Shown here: positions 42,994-52,698 of the stretch, one piece after another | How the letters are laid out: every line of letters begins with the position of its first letter | Numbering within the stretch: position 1 is the stretch's first letter | NCBI RefSeq assembly: GCF_014844095.1 | Contig: NZ_CP062163.1 | Span: forward strand, 3,691,501-3,755,500 | Direction of reading: 5' to 3' | DNA: 64,000 bases | Origin: Brevibacillus sp. JNUCC-41 | Lineage (GTDB): Bacteria > Bacillota > Bacilli > Bacillales > DSM-1321 | Notes under the pieces: generated by a model | Seen by the model: only the letters and a program-made list of their open reading frames with translations | What the model was told of the DNA's origin: nothing | Databases searched by the model: none | Program-made: the position numbers and the translations under genes

Positions 42994-44405
42994 TTGAGTT
43001 CAACAAATAGTAAACAGACAACGATTGTTGCCCTTTTGCTTGCGGGTACATTTATTGCGATCTTGAACCAAACATTAATGATTACCGCGATTCCTCCTGT
43101 AATGGAAGAAATGAATATAACGGCAAATAGTGCACAATGGCTAACAACCGTTTTTATGCTGGTTAATGGGATCATGATTCCTGTGAGCGCGTTTTTACTG
43201 GAGCGCTTTACCACCAGACAGCTCTTCCTTTCAGCCATGGGGATTTTTGCTACCGGTACATTGGTTGCGGGGCTAGCTCCTAATTTTGGAATGCTGCTGC
43301 TTGGAAGGATGATTCAGTCGGGCGGAGCCGGAATTATGCTCCCGTTAATGCAAACAGTCTTCCTAATGATTTTCCCTGTTCATAAACGGGGTGCAGCCAT
43401 GGGACTGGTCGGACTGGTCATTTCCTTCGCGCCGGCTATTGGGCCCGCTTTGTCGGGCTGGGTTACGGAGACCTACTCATGGAGGGTATTATTCTTTATC
43501 ATTCTTCCAATTGCCATTATTGATATCATAGTTGCGTTCTTCGCTTTAAAAAATGTAACAGAAGTTACACGGCCAAAAGTGGATGTGCTTTCGATTGTTT
43601 TATCTTCCGTAGGTTTCGGTGGATTATTGTATGGATTTACAGCTGCAGGTAATTATGGCTGGACAGACGGGAGTACCATCTATCCCTAGGCATTGGAACA
43701 ATTTCACTTGTTTGGTTTATCAAAAGGCAATTGCGATTGAAGCATCCAATGCTGGAGTTCCGTGTGTTCACGTATTCATTATTCCCGATTGCTATTATTA
43801 TAGGTGCCATTACCTTTATGGGTCTGATAGGTGCCGAAACGCTCATCCCGCTATTTATGCAAAACATGCGGGGATTTACTGCGTTTGAAGCTGGATTGGC
43901 GATACTCCCTGGAGCACTTATTACCGGGTTAATGTCCCCGTTCATCGGACGTATTTTTGACCGGATTGGGGCCAGGTGGCTGGTTATTGGCGGATTACTC
44001 CTCATAACCGCTTCATCCTTTACTTTTATAGATGTTGGTCCTTCGACAAGTTTTACATTTATAATGATCATGTACAGTATTCGGATGTTCGGATTAGCCA
44101 TGGTTATGATGCCCGTTTCAATGGCCGCCTTAAACCAGCTGCCTAAACGGTTAATCGCCCATGGTGCAGCAATGGATAATACGATGAAAATGATTGCCGC
44201 TTCTGTAGGTACCGCAATACTTGTTACTGTGATGACATCAGCTACAGAAAATGCTCAGCAGCGTCCCGAGATCGTCCATCCTGATATGTATGGCGCGCAA
44301 ATCTCATTTATTGTCATCGCTGTACTTTCGTTAATTAGCTTCCTCATTTCTTTTAAAATAAAGGACCAAAAATCAGCAGGAAAAGAGTTCGGAGATAAGA
44401 ATTAA
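42994..44405 (+). pseudogene. DHA2-family MFS exporter, frameshifted
   Basis: A homologue of the exporter at 5443-6933. The first frame (TTG 42994, well spaced from GGGGG) encodes helices 1-7: LNQTLMITAIPPVMEEM, QWLTTVFMLVNGIMIPVSAF and VISFAPAIGPALSGWV. It stops at 43687. The C-terminal half continues in another frame from about 43683 (SLGIGTISLVWFIKRQLRL, then LEFRVFTYSLFPIAIIIGA) to a normal end at 44405. A single one- or two-base change near 43680 restores a protein of about 470 residues, so inactivation is recent or is a sequence error. Confidence 0.8.
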
Positions 44406-44703
44406 ATATTTGAATCCGATTTTTTAGAATAAAATCTTTTTTTCACCGCCAGAGTCGCTCAACTTATTGAACTCCTTCAGTTTAAACGTTTTTCTCGTAA
44501 AAACCACCTTATTCGCAGGGGTTCATTTTGAATGTATGTTAACGGATAAATGAAGTAACTTAGGGGCATTAAGGCATCGTGAATAAAAGAACAATGGAAT
44601 TTTATTTTTTACCATGTTATGAACGTTTTCCAACGCCGCCCCTGAAGGCTTGCCCTTCCATGTCCTATCATTCCTACTTCAAGCCTATCTAAGGGATTCT
44701 AAA

Positions 44704-44747
44704 AAAGAGGGAGAACAAGTCATCCAGATGATTTGTTCTCCTCTTTT
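44704..44747 (+). terminator. Hairpin in the gap after the MFS pseudogene
   Basis: AAGAGGGAGAACAAGTCATC pairs with GATGATTTGTTCTCCTCTTT almost fully and ends in TTTT. The surrounding stretch 44406-44865 has no recognisable gene. Confidence 0.65.
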
Positions 44748-44865
44748 ATCATTTTCTTTATTTAACCATTTCGAAACTGGATTTTTTAAGAGCGCACCAT
44801 TCAATAAAGTACAAAATCAGCAAAAACCCCTCTGAAAACCACAAATGAATCGCATGGCCTCTTTT

Positions 44866-45036
44866 TCAAAAACTTTCTCTAAAATATATTTCTGAATTGA
44901 AAAACTGTTCAAGGCTAGACTTCTTAATAATCTGAGAGGCATCCACTCCATTTAAGTGAGAAATGATTGAAAAAGCATGCCTAAAGGTATGAGGACCTAA
45001 ATAAATCCTATCTTTATTTATATGATATATAATTAG
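44866..45036 (-). pseudogene. Tyrosine recombinase (integrase) C-terminal remnant
   Basis: On the minus strand the frame reads YLGPHTFRHAFSIISHLNGV and DASQIIKKS, the HxxR box of tyrosine recombinases (normally PHTLRHTFATHLLENG), and ends at a stop at 44866. The C-terminal histidine and tyrosine are missing (SLEQFFNSEIYFRESF instead), and nothing upstream of about 45036 is readable. It marks the likely left side of a decayed integrative element. Confidence 0.6.
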
Positions 45037-45141
45037 TATAAAAATAGATTCTAAAATTAGAATAATTTTGTTTGATTCAAATATTAAATCTTTAATGATT
45101 ATATAAGAGAAATTTATTATTATACTTATTTAAGACAATAA

Positions 45142-45977
45142 ATGAATAAACTAAACCATGTAAAAAACATTCAGACTGAATCTTTTGAAATAGGGGAAAC
45201 GGTTTATGTTCTCCAAACATGTACGGAAGAAGAAGACCCAGAGAGTTTTTACTACTTTAAACAATTTGAAAAAAAGAAGGCGTGATTTTGGAAGTAATTG
45301 AACACCCACGTCTTTAAAGAATTACTTATGTAATATCGGAAACAGCCTATCATGAAGCAGAGAAATCACTCAAACCAACTGAAACACAGCGACCGAAAAA
45401 ATATGAATATTATGATTCGAAAAATGACATTGCTTTGTATCAAAGATTTCATTCGTCTAAAATACCAGAGGCACGTGTGGTTCGTAATGAAGAAAATGTA
45501 TTTGGTTTCTACCTACCCAATATCCAAAAGTGGTTGACGTATGAAGAAGGAATGAAAACTTATACATTAAAGCCATCATACTCGATCCATCAACCTCCTT
45601 TGGATTATAAAGGATATGTTGAGCTTCAGGTACCAAAAAATGAAATAGTATTTTATCCCTTCATTGACTATTTATATGAAATTTGGGGGGTGGAAAATAT
45701 TCGACTTAGAGAACAAAGTGATTCAGTTTTACTCTACGTAAGGGCAGGGGAAAAGCCGATAATATCCGAGGTGTTTGGTATTGTTGATATCTTACCATAT
45801 CTAACCAATGGAGAAATACATGATGAAGATGATACCTTGATATTGCGTAGTTCCAATAGAAAAACTAGTTTTGAGTTACCTATCGAATTGTTAGAAACAA
45901 TTTCAGACTTAGCTGAACAAGAAGGGATTAGTATCAGTAAATGGGTTGAGCAAAAATTATCTTCGATAATAAAATAA
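45142..45977 (+). pseudogene. Broken gene with a C-terminal ribbon-helix-helix-like segment
   Basis: ATG 45142 begins 47 codons (VKNIQTESFEIGETVYVLQT) that end at TGA 45283. The neighbouring frame continues GVILEVIEHPRL, hits TAA at 45319, and then runs open through ITYVISETAYHEAEKSLKPT to a natural stop at 45977. One frameshift and one nonsense change would restore about 278 residues. The last 35 residues (SFELPIELLETISDLAEQEG then ISISKWVEQKLSSI) resemble a CopG/HicB-type ribbon-helix-helix. The 180-residue second half might still be made from an internal start, but no ribosome binding site was seen. Confidence 0.55.
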
Positions 45978-46577
45978 CTATATAAAATTTTTTTTATGGC
46001 GAAAATGGTGCAAAGGCAATCTCACCTGGATTCTAAAGGTATACTTTTTCGGCCCTGAATGATTAAATTCTGTCTTCGGAAAAGGTACAGAGTCGGCATT
46101 ATCGTACGGGCAACATTGTAGTGTCGGTTGGACCCTAACCACTGGTATATGAAACTAGCATTTATAAAGGATTGTGAGTTCAGTATCCACTGAGCACGCA
46201 ATCCTTTTTTTGTTTATGTCGTCTTCGTGTTATGAGATAAGAAAGAGAAATGTACATAATGGTGAAAGAGGGGCGGTCGTTTACATTCTAAATAGTCGAA
46301 AATCAAAAAACGAATCCTTTCTGGTCACCAGGTATATTTTACAAAAAATCAACCTTCGAGTAAACTCGTACACGGACCTCACACTCGGTTCGAATAATAT
46401 CGGGTATAGCCGTAATCGTCCCTGGTAGCTTGTTCTAATTACTGAAGCTCTAATCTAAGCATCAATTTATGTTTGGTGTTCGAATAACGGCCTTGAATTG
46501 TTACTGGTTGAATGTGTCGGTAACATTCTGTAAGACGACACTTATAAAGGGAGGGGGTACTTTGAAAAAACAGCATA
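45978..46577 (+). other. Gap with a terminator and gene stubs
   Basis: A terminator lies at 46166-46211. A tiny frame at 46563-46589 (9 codons) is preceded by a very strong GGGAGGGGG and looks like a gene stub. A longer open stretch at 46174-46428 has no start signal or recognisable protein. Confidence 0.4.
46166..46211 (+). terminator. Rho-independent terminator
   Basis: AAAGGATTG and CAATCCTTT form a perfect 9-bp outer stem; seven T close the structure. Confidence 0.7.
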
Positions 46578-46601
46578 ATAAAAACCCCTAGATTAAAGGG
46601 G
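46578..46601 (-). terminator. Terminator of the minus-strand membrane gene
   Basis: On the minus strand CCCCT and AGGGG pair with extra flanking pairs, followed by TTTTTATT, 14 bases after the stop of the gene at 46615. Confidence 0.6.
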
Positions 46602-46614
46602 CCTTCGTAAAAAA

Positions 46615-47499
46615 TTAATACTCTTTTTCCTGACGAGTCAACTGGTACATAGCAGCACCTAAGTAAATAATAAGCGCTAATAATTGACTGTAGAATAATC
46701 CAAGAAGGAACCATTTCGTTAACACATCATCATATATTTTTTCTTCTTCAGGATAAGGCAATAGCGTTGAAGGATAAACAATTCCAACTATACATGCATA
46801 CACAAGAATCAATAAGCCACTCCATACCCATTTAGGCTTGCCGTAATCATTATATATTTTCAAGTTATCTTCAAGCTGAAGGTCCAATACTCTGATGTCA
46901 TCAATCAAACGATCTCGTTCTTTTTTGGTATCCTTATAATCGGTATTTATATTCGGAGGAGAAAGAGGTCTTAATTTAAAGCCAGCAAAAGGACCTGTCG
47001 CTTCAGGTTGGGCCATTTCATCAATTACCTCGAATATCCTTTCATACCAATCCATGCGATCAGGATATTTATATTCTGTGAAAAATTTCTTAAATACGCT
47101 AAACTCTTCGTAATAGTCATCTGTAGATCTGTGCAGCTCCAATAATTCATTAGACATTTCCTTTACTTGTTTGTAATAAGGTTCTAACTGCTCTTTGGAT
47201 AATAAAGTGTATTCAGCTTCTTCAATAACTTCTTCAAGTGTTTTACCACGTATTATTCGTTTGATGTTATCTTCTGAAACGAAGTCATTTAAATCATCTT
47301 CGAATAAAAACTCAATCGCGTTTGCGAGCATATCTTTTTTAGCTATCCGGTCATTATCGATTTCTTTGATTCTGCGTTTAATGCCGTTCTGCTCACTAGC
47401 TATAGCAATTACCCTGCTGACCAGGAACCCTCCTATGATTGCAACCAAACCAGCTGTTGCAGCAATGATAGTTGTAATTAAATCGTTCAACCTTTCCAT
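46615..47499 (-). CDS. Orphan membrane protein, three helices plus coiled coil
   Basis: A 294-residue protein of unknown family. One membrane helix lies at the N-terminus (about 8-30, IIAATAGLVAIIGGFLVSRV), a long helical cytoplasmic region follows (30-215, including KRRIKEIDNDRIAKKDMLAN), and two helices close the protein (about 225-250 and 265-288). This layout is common in proteins of prophage and defence islands, but no effector domain is visible. The GTAAGGGGGAG just before ATG 47499 is very close; TTG 47490 in the same frame would be better spaced. It is the only intact minus-strand gene in the left half of the island. Confidence 0.6.
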   Translation of the reverse strand: MERLNDLITTIIAATAGLVAIIGGFLVSRVIAIASEQNGIKRRIKEIDNDRIAKKDMLANAIEFLFEDDLNDFVSEDNIKRIIRGKTLEEVIEEAEYTLLSKEQLEPYYKQVKEMSNELLELHRSTDDYYEEFSVFKKFFTEYKYPDRMDWYERIFEVIDEMAQPEATGPFAGFKLRPLSPPNINTDYKDTKKERDRLIDDIRVLDLQLEDNLKIYNDYGKPKWVWSGLLILVYACIVGIVYPSTLLPYPEEEKIYDDVLTKWFLLGLFYSQLLALIIYLGAAMYQLTRQEKEY

Positions 47500-47609
47500 C
47501 TCCCCCTTACTGTTGATTCAATTATATATCCAAGAAATGAATGAAGTCGATTATTAAAGGAGGAAAATATCTCCTTTCGTCGAAATAATAGATGAAGGGA
47601 GATAAGTAT

Positions 47610-47942
47610 ATGAAAAAAATAACTGTAATGAAGATATTTACTCAAGAGTGCGCTAGTCGACCAAGGAAAAATGATACTCATTCAAGAAGTTAAGGATCGT
47701 ATTGAAGAGGGTAACCTAGTAAATTGGTTGATGAGTATATGACAGATAAATCATTTTATAATGGAACAAATTCGTTTTCCGACGAAGACATTGAATTTGT
47801 GAATAGAGAATACAATAACATGCTTTTAGGTTACTATGATGATGAATTCAGAAAATGGGGAATTAAAAACAATGGTCTGAATTTGTTGGTTAGCTGGGGT
47901 ATTGAATTAATTAGGGACATCGGTAAAATGGAAAGTGTATAA
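47610..47942 (+). pseudogene. Broken short gene of an island operon
   Basis: ATG 47610 (AAGGGAGA upstream) opens MKKITVMKIFTQECA and stops early. A second frame continues ALVDQGKMILIQEVKDRIEE and GNLVNW, and a third gives VDEYMTDKSFYNGTNSFSDE to a natural stop at 47940. Loss of a TTGG repeat near 47722 would explain the second break. The original product was about 110 residues. The last 72-codon frame (from 47724) could conceivably be translated alone. It is followed 12 bases later by an intact gene. Confidence 0.5.
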
Positions 47943-47954
47943 AGGAGTAATCTT

Positions 47955-48164
47955 ATGAGAAGAGCTATTATCAAAAGTCCGTCCAATAACGATGAAAAAG
48001 TTGCAGCATCAGATTTCTCTATAGAAATTAAACATAAAGGAAGAGGGGTAAATAAGTTTTCAATTGTTAATTACACATACGAAGATGTGTTTGAGTATAT
48101 AAAGGAACAATATGAACACGATTTAGATTTCATAGAAAAAGTAACTATTGAAGTAAACAAATGA
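47955..48164 (+). CDS. Hypothetical 69-residue island protein
   Basis: A small soluble protein of unknown family (RRAIIKSPSNNDEKVAASDF at the start; EDVFEYIKEQYEHDLDFIEK in the second half). It begins at ATG with AAAGGAG eight bases upstream and ends at a strong terminator. It lies 12 bases after the broken gene at 47610 and was probably the second gene of the same operon. Codon use and AT content match the other island genes. Confidence 0.6.
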   Translation: MRRAIIKSPSNNDEKVAASDFSIEIKHKGRGVNKFSIVNYTYEDVFEYIKEQYEHDLDFIEKVTIEVNK

Positions 48165-48187
48165 AACATCCTTCGGGGTGTTTTTTC
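48164..48187 (+). terminator. Rho-independent terminator
   Basis: AAACATCC and GGGTGTTT (one G-U) with a TTCG loop, followed by six T: a compact, strong terminator. Confidence 0.8.
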
Positions 48188-48239
48188 GTTGTCGGTATAT
48201 AAGATACTATAACACCAAAGTGAAAATTTGGAGGATTGT

Positions 48240-48314
48240 ATGGATATTAAATTATGGTCTGTTTTCATCTCGGCTACAGTGGCTCTAATAACTTTCTTAA
48301 TAGTGCATTCTTAA
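48240..48314 (+). CDS. 24-residue membrane peptide
   Basis: ATG 48240 is preceded by GGAGG at five to six bases and encodes a peptide that is almost entirely one membrane helix (LWSVFISATVALITFLIVHS). It could be a real micro-membrane protein, a type I toxin-like peptide, or the stub of a larger membrane protein cut by a stop. No antisense RNA promoter was identified. There is a 157-base gap before the next gene. Confidence 0.35.
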   Translation: MDIKLWSVFISATVALITFLIVHS

Positions 48315-48471
48315 GATGACTGATAAATATCTTGCCATTTGGGGCACAGCATTAAGGGAACAAAATGAAAATTTTATCCACTTAGTAATAGAGATAATAG
48401 TTTACCAAACAATTTTGATATTGAATAAATGATAAAATAAGGATTATGGATGTTAGGAGTTGATATAGTGG

Positions 48472-49332
48472 ATGAACTCTCCATTTGAAGCACAACATAA
48501 TAAAGCTAAAGAGAAAGACAAAAATTTATTTGTGCCAGTAAGAGAAATTAAAATCTTGAAAGATGCAGCTGTAATTGTAGTTTTATTAACTGCTTTATCT
48601 TATTTTATTACTTATAGTTTTAGAAGTGGATATTGGAGCTATTATCAACTAGAAGATATCACACCAATTGATATAGGACCTTCAGATATTTCTATGGCTA
48701 TCTCCAATGTAGCTATGGCTATTGTATTTGGTTTGATCGTCTATGTTGTTATTACACTCGTATTATGGATGTCAAAAGTTATTATTAGTGAACTAATTAA
48801 CCCAATTGCCATCACGTTTGCTGCAGCTACGACAATTAGCATGATTTATACTGGAAGTATAGAATTATACATTACTTTCGAAATTTGTATAATTGTTGCA
48901 GTTTTTGTTGGTCTTAAAAAGTTTACTGAATCTAAATCGTTTAAATATATACCTTTGTTACCAAGAGTATATAATTATTTACTAAGTGAAGTAAAACAAT
49001 TATTTTCGATTTGGAGTGCGTTCATTCCGTTGAAATGGATAATTATACCGATTATTTTATTTTTAATATATGCAACATATAAAACATGTTATTATCTAGG
49101 AAGCAGAATTGCAGAAGATAAGGAAAGCTACTTAATAATAAATCATGATAGTACAGTTTACGTTGTTATAGGGGAGAAAAAAGACAATTTAATTATTGCA
49201 CCTGTGAATTTAAATAAAAGAATCATAGAACCTAAATACTCTATTATTGAGTCGAAGTCTAATATAACAAGTCCACTTGTATTAGAAAGAACCGTAATAA
49301 AAGGTGGATTTAAAATGAAAAATGACAAATAA
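48472..49332 (+). CDS. Orphan polytopic membrane protein
   Basis: A 286-residue protein with about four to five membrane helices (near residues 32-50, 78-100, 107-122, 128-142 and 187-205) and a C-terminal soluble part that looks beta-rich (STVYVVIGEKKDNLIIAPVN). I do not recognise a family. AGGAG lies 13 bases before the ATG, a loose spacing. It is intact, unlike many island neighbours, and convergent with the EVE-HNH nuclease gene. The soluble tail after the helices could be a sensor or a signalling domain, but nothing supports a specific function. Confidence 0.6.
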   Translation: MNSPFEAQHNKAKEKDKNLFVPVREIKILKDAAVIVVLLTALSYFITYSFRSGYWSYYQLEDITPIDIGPSDISMAISNVAMAIVFGLIVYVVITLVLWMSKVIISELINPIAITFAAATTISMIYTGSIELYITFEICIIVAVFVGLKKFTESKSFKYIPLLPRVYNYLLSEVKQLFSIWSAFIPLKWIIIPIILFLIYATYKTCYYLGSRIAEDKESYLIINHDSTVYVVIGEKKDNLIIAPVNLNKRIIEPKYSIIESKSNITSPLVLERTVIKGGFKMKNDK

Positions 49333-49425
49333 ATGCCTTTTGGTTCTTCTTTAGGTAATTTTTAATTGTATAAAGATTTCTTCAAGAAGTTTTTTCTAAA
49401 GGGATTCTCATTTGTATACACTTCT

Positions 49426-50367
49426 TTATATTTTATTAACTACAATCGTTTTATTATCAATCTTAAATACATATTTATCGTCAGTGTTTTCTAGTAAATT
49501 AACTTCTCCGTAATGTAGCTGCCTATGATGATTAGCACATACAGTTATGAGATTATTCGCAGATAAAGAACCAGCCTGTAATTCTGAAACAGGAATTACA
49601 TGATGTGTTTCTACATAATATTCACCGTTTGGTTTTTTGAAAGAGTAGGGTTCTAGGTTTAAAGCTTCACAAACCTGACATTTAAACCCTATTCTTCTTT
49701 TATATTCCTGCGCAATCGATCCTCTTTCAATATACCTGCTAACTCTTTCTTTAACCTCAGGAACAGCGGCATAATATTTTTTCTCTAATTTTGAAATGCT
49801 ATCGCTATCTTCATTTGATTCATTAAAAACCAACTCTAAATTATCCGATCCACCCACAATATCTATTATTTTCTTGAAAGCTAGACGGCTTAATGGCATT
49901 GATGAACCTTGTTGTCCTTCAATTAAGTATTTATCATATTCTTCCGCTGAAAGGTCTAAGTTATCTAAAAGGATGGGTTTCCTTAATAATGTTTTTATAT
50001 ACCGTATTGGCACTCTATATCTAACTATATTTGCATCACCTTCGTCTTCCCAATATTCCTTCTCTGTACCTTTCATTGGTTCAGCTGAACCTAATATTTT
50101 TACCACTGCATAAATACCTCTAACCAGCTTCGGCTTACCAGCAAGTTGTTTCTTTGTTCTTCTGTCATGGCCAACCCTTATAACACCTAATTGTCCTGGC
50201 TTAAAGTCTTCCTTATGGTATTCAGAAACAGCAAAACTATCTTCAATTTTCCCAGATAATATAAATTCATCAATATACCACTTCTTGGGATTACAGAAAA
50301 AAGTCCAATAGCCAGTGGGTTTTACTTTTTCAGATTTATTTCCTTCAACAGAGAATCGTTTATCCAT
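49426..50367 (-). CDS. EVE-HNH endonuclease (modified-DNA restriction type)
   Basis: A 313-residue nuclease. Residues about 15-140 match an EVE/PUA-like modified-base reader: GYWTFFCNPKKWYIDEFILS, then FKPGQLGVIRVGHDRR and RGIYAVVKILGSA. Residues about 245-300 are an HNH nuclease: FKCQVCEALN holds the first cysteine pair, YVETHHVIPVSEL the catalytic histidine, LITVCANHHRQLH the asparagine and last metal ligands. EVE-HNH proteins cut DNA carrying 5-methyl- or 5-hydroxymethylcytosine, so this is a probable type IV restriction enzyme against modified phage DNA. ATG 50367 is chosen for GAAGGTG six bases upstream. It stands in a decayed mobile island, 95 bases from a divergent GIY-YIG gene. Confidence 0.82.
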   Translation of the reverse strand: MDKRFSVEGNKSEKVKPTGYWTFFCNPKKWYIDEFILSGKIEDSFAVSEYHKEDFKPGQLGVIRVGHDRRTKKQLAGKPKLVRGIYAVVKILGSAEPMKGTEKEYWEDEGDANIVRYRVPIRYIKTLLRKPILLDNLDLSAEEYDKYLIEGQQGSSMPLSRLAFKKIIDIVGGSDNLELVFNESNEDSDSISKLEKKYYAAVPEVKERVSRYIERGSIAQEYKRRIGFKCQVCEALNLEPYSFKKPNGEYYVETHHVIPVSELQAGSLSANNLITVCANHHRQLHYGEVNLLENTDDKYVFKIDNKTIVVNKI

Positions 50368-50462
50368 GATTTCACCTTCTAAATGTATGATTCTTATATT
50401 ATATAATAAAGTATCTTTACTAAATTTATAAATCATTTGTTTTGTTATAGAATATATATAAA

Positions 50463-51452
50463 ATGGAGATTATAGGAGAATGTTATAAGAACTTTTGTGA
50501 AACTACCAATCAGCAAGAATCTTTTGAACTTAGAACAAACTTTTATGTATATGAGTATTTTATTAAAGATTCCGGAGATGTTTTTTATGTTGGAAAAGGT
50601 GTTACTAAGCGTGCTTGGAAAGACACTCGAAACGCTGCCTGTGAACAAATAAAAAAAGATATGATTGGGATATTCGGATAGTCCAAGAAAATTTAACTGA
50701 AGAAGCTGCTTTAGAGTTGGAAAAAAGCCTTATAGGTAAAGTATAGGGAAGAAGGAGATTTGTTAACCAATATACTTCCTGGTGGAATAAAAGCTACAGA
50801 TACGGAAATAGTAGCAAATGTAAAGTATCTACTTTTTCTTTTGGAAAAGAAAGTGATAAATATAAGTTTAAGTGAACTAGCTAATCTCTTTTTGATGAGT
50901 AGTTCTACTGTGTGGCACATTGCAAATGAGGGGCAATATAGCGAAGTCGAACCAACAATCCCAGAAAAAATAAACGAAATTATCAAACAATATCTTTCTA
51001 ATGCTTACAATGAAGAACGCACACGTGCTGGAAATGCAAAGTATGTCTTATCACTTCTTGAAAAAGGTGTAATTAGATGTAGCCAAGCTAGAATTGCAGA
51101 ACACTTTGGTATGACTCCATCAAATATTAGTAGTATAAAAAAAGGGCAGACGCATAATGATGTTCCACCTCTTATTCCTGACAATATTGGTGTTATTTTA
51201 GGGAAATTTAACCCCTTTTATTTATCAGAAGAAGAAAAACTAAAAGGTAGAATAGCTTTTATAGTCAGATTAAGAAATGAAGGTATTATTTCGATCACTA
51301 ATACAGATATAGCTACACTTCTTAGCACCACTTCCTATTTAGTCGCTGAATTCACTCGTACTAACGAAGAACGAAAATATACCTATAAAGAAGTACGACC
51401 AACTAATGAGATAATGCAAAAACTTATACCATACTTTATATTAAAATCTTAG
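50463..51452 (+). pseudogene. GIY-YIG nuclease-type gene with two compensating frameshifts
   Basis: The first frame (ATG 50463) gives the GIY-YIG start NFYVYEYFIKDSGDVFYVGK with the following arginine region, and stops at 50679. A shifted frame continues DWDIRIVQENLTEEAALELE, matching the end of the domain. A second shift near 50745 returns to the original frame at EEGDLLTNILPGGIK, and the rest runs to 51452. The C-terminal 200 residues hold two or three repeats of a helix-turn-helix-like unit (SLSELANLFLMSSSTVWHIA, then RIAEHFGMTPSNISSIKKG). Restored length is about 330. GIY-YIG plus HTH repeats suits a homing-type nuclease. Minus-one and plus-one changes cancel. Confidence 0.62.
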
Positions 51453-51651
51453 CTTTACTTAATTTTATAAGTATAAACAGAATTAACATTAAGTTGATTT
51501 AAAAGGCTATTAAAATGAAAGATGAACAGATACAAAAGCAATAGAAGAAATGGACAACGGGGAAAGAATAAAACCCATATCTGTTGGATAGAGAAAGAGA
51601 ATAGGCCTTATGGGGAGTAGAATGGTAAAGGGGAGGAAAGTGAATGAGGCT

Positions 51652-51840
51652 TTATAACAACCCCATTCTTGTCACGTTAGCTAGCTTGGTGCAAGCCTCG
51701 TCTAAATATAACTTGTTAGGTTCAGCTTTAATTGATAAGAACTTATCGTTAAAGATCATCTTTTCCCAATAAACAGAACCGTCAACAAATGTTACTTTAC
51801 AATTCTGCACAGTTGGTTTTCTGTATAAATACAATGCCAT
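51652..51840 (-). CDS. Hypothetical 62-residue island protein
   Basis: A small soluble protein, probably beta-rich (ALYLYRKPTVQNCKVTFVDG and SIKAEPNKLYLDEACTKLAN), of unknown family. ATG 51840 is used because GGAAGG lies eight bases upstream; the frame is open further to 51909 but without a start signal. It stands alone on the minus strand next to the tRNA-like gene. Proteins of this size and type are common in Bacillus prophages. Confidence 0.45.
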   Translation of the reverse strand: MALYLYRKPTVQNCKVTFVDGSVYWEKMIFNDKFLSIKAEPNKLYLDEACTKLANVTRMGLL

Positions 51841-51929
51841 ATTACTACCTTCCATAGACATTGGCATTCTCATTATGTTTGTATATCGTTCATTAGTATA
51901 ATATTCCATAGAAACCTACATTTACATAC

Positions 51930-52002
51930 GACTTGTTAGCTCAGTGGGCGAGCACTTCCTTGACAGGGAAGGGGTCGTGCGGTTCGAATCCCTCACAGGT
52001 CA
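51930..52002 (+). tRNA. tRNA-Val (GAC)-like gene, degenerate T-stem
   Basis: The 73-base segment folds as a tRNA. The acceptor stem is GACTTGT/ACAGGTC (one G-U), the D-stem GCTC/GAGC, and the anticodon stem CTTCC/GGAAG with loop TTGACAG, giving anticodon GAC (valine). The T-loop TTCGAAT is present, but the T-stem TGCGG/CCCTC has two mismatches and a G-U pair. No CCA is encoded. It lies inside the decayed island, so it is probably a phage-type tRNA or an attachment-site tRNA that is losing function. Confidence 0.6.
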
Positions 52003-52095
52003 TCTTATAGTAGAAACCCTTGCTATGACTTTTTTTGAGCATTTTCCTTACTTTTGACAGTATGCAGTACCCGCGCAATATCAAGAAAACATAAT

Positions 52096-52566
52096 GTGAA
52101 AAAAGACGGATTTAAATAGTGTTTCTGATGTCCTTGATGATCTAATAAGAGAAGTATTTGATACAAACTTTATGTCTGTGGATAAAAAAGTATCAAGTGC
52201 AAATAAAATAACTGAACTGAAGGTGAATACAGTAATAATGTTGAAGTGAAAGAATCAATCACCGATTATAAATTCGACAGCTATAAAAAATATTCCCTTA
52301 TTGTATCAACTGTAACAATGTCAACTTTATTAGCAGTAATGAGCTCATTTTTTGTACTTATTATTAAGCAGGATAATGATTTATTTGTGAGTGAAATTAA
52401 TAATTCTTTTCTTTTGATGATGGCAATTATACTTACAACATAGGGAGTAGTTATGAATTTTCTGAGTATATTATCAGTTCAAAAAAGAAAAGAACAGTTA
52501 ATAAATTTTAGAAAACCTAAAATTCAAGATGAAAAGAGAGAGAAAGAAGTAAAAATGTTAGAGTAA
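52096..52566 (+). pseudogene. Broken two-helix membrane protein gene
   Basis: An open frame from about 52096 gives DLNSVSDVLDDLIREVFDTN, then shifts near 52220 to NNVEVKESITDYKFDSYKKY, followed by two membrane helices (VSTVTMSTLLAVMSSFFVLI and SFLLMMAIILTT). An in-frame TAG at 52441 interrupts it, and the frame goes on to a basic tail ending at TAA 52564. At least one frameshift and one nonsense change are needed; no clear start codon remains. Family unknown. Confidence 0.45.
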
Positions 52567-52698
52567 CTTAGTGGCAGACACACGGAAGATAAATTACTTA
52601 AAAACTTGTAATAATGATTTAAAACTTATTTTTTGCTTAAAATTGAGGTTTATAAGAATTAGGACAGTTCTATTTTCTAAAAAGGGGAATTTGATTTA

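Noticed and set aside
43637..44101. 154-codon minus-strand frame opposite the DHA2 pseudogene
   Set aside because: Antisense shadow of the transporter; no start signal and no family.
46174..46428. 84-codon plus-strand frame after the RHH pseudogene
   Set aside because: It starts inside a terminator, has no ribosome binding site, and the translation shows no recognisable protein pattern.
48240..48314. Type I toxin-antitoxin locus
   Set aside because: The 24-residue hydrophobic peptide fits a toxin in size, but no antisense RNA promoter or terminator pair was found.
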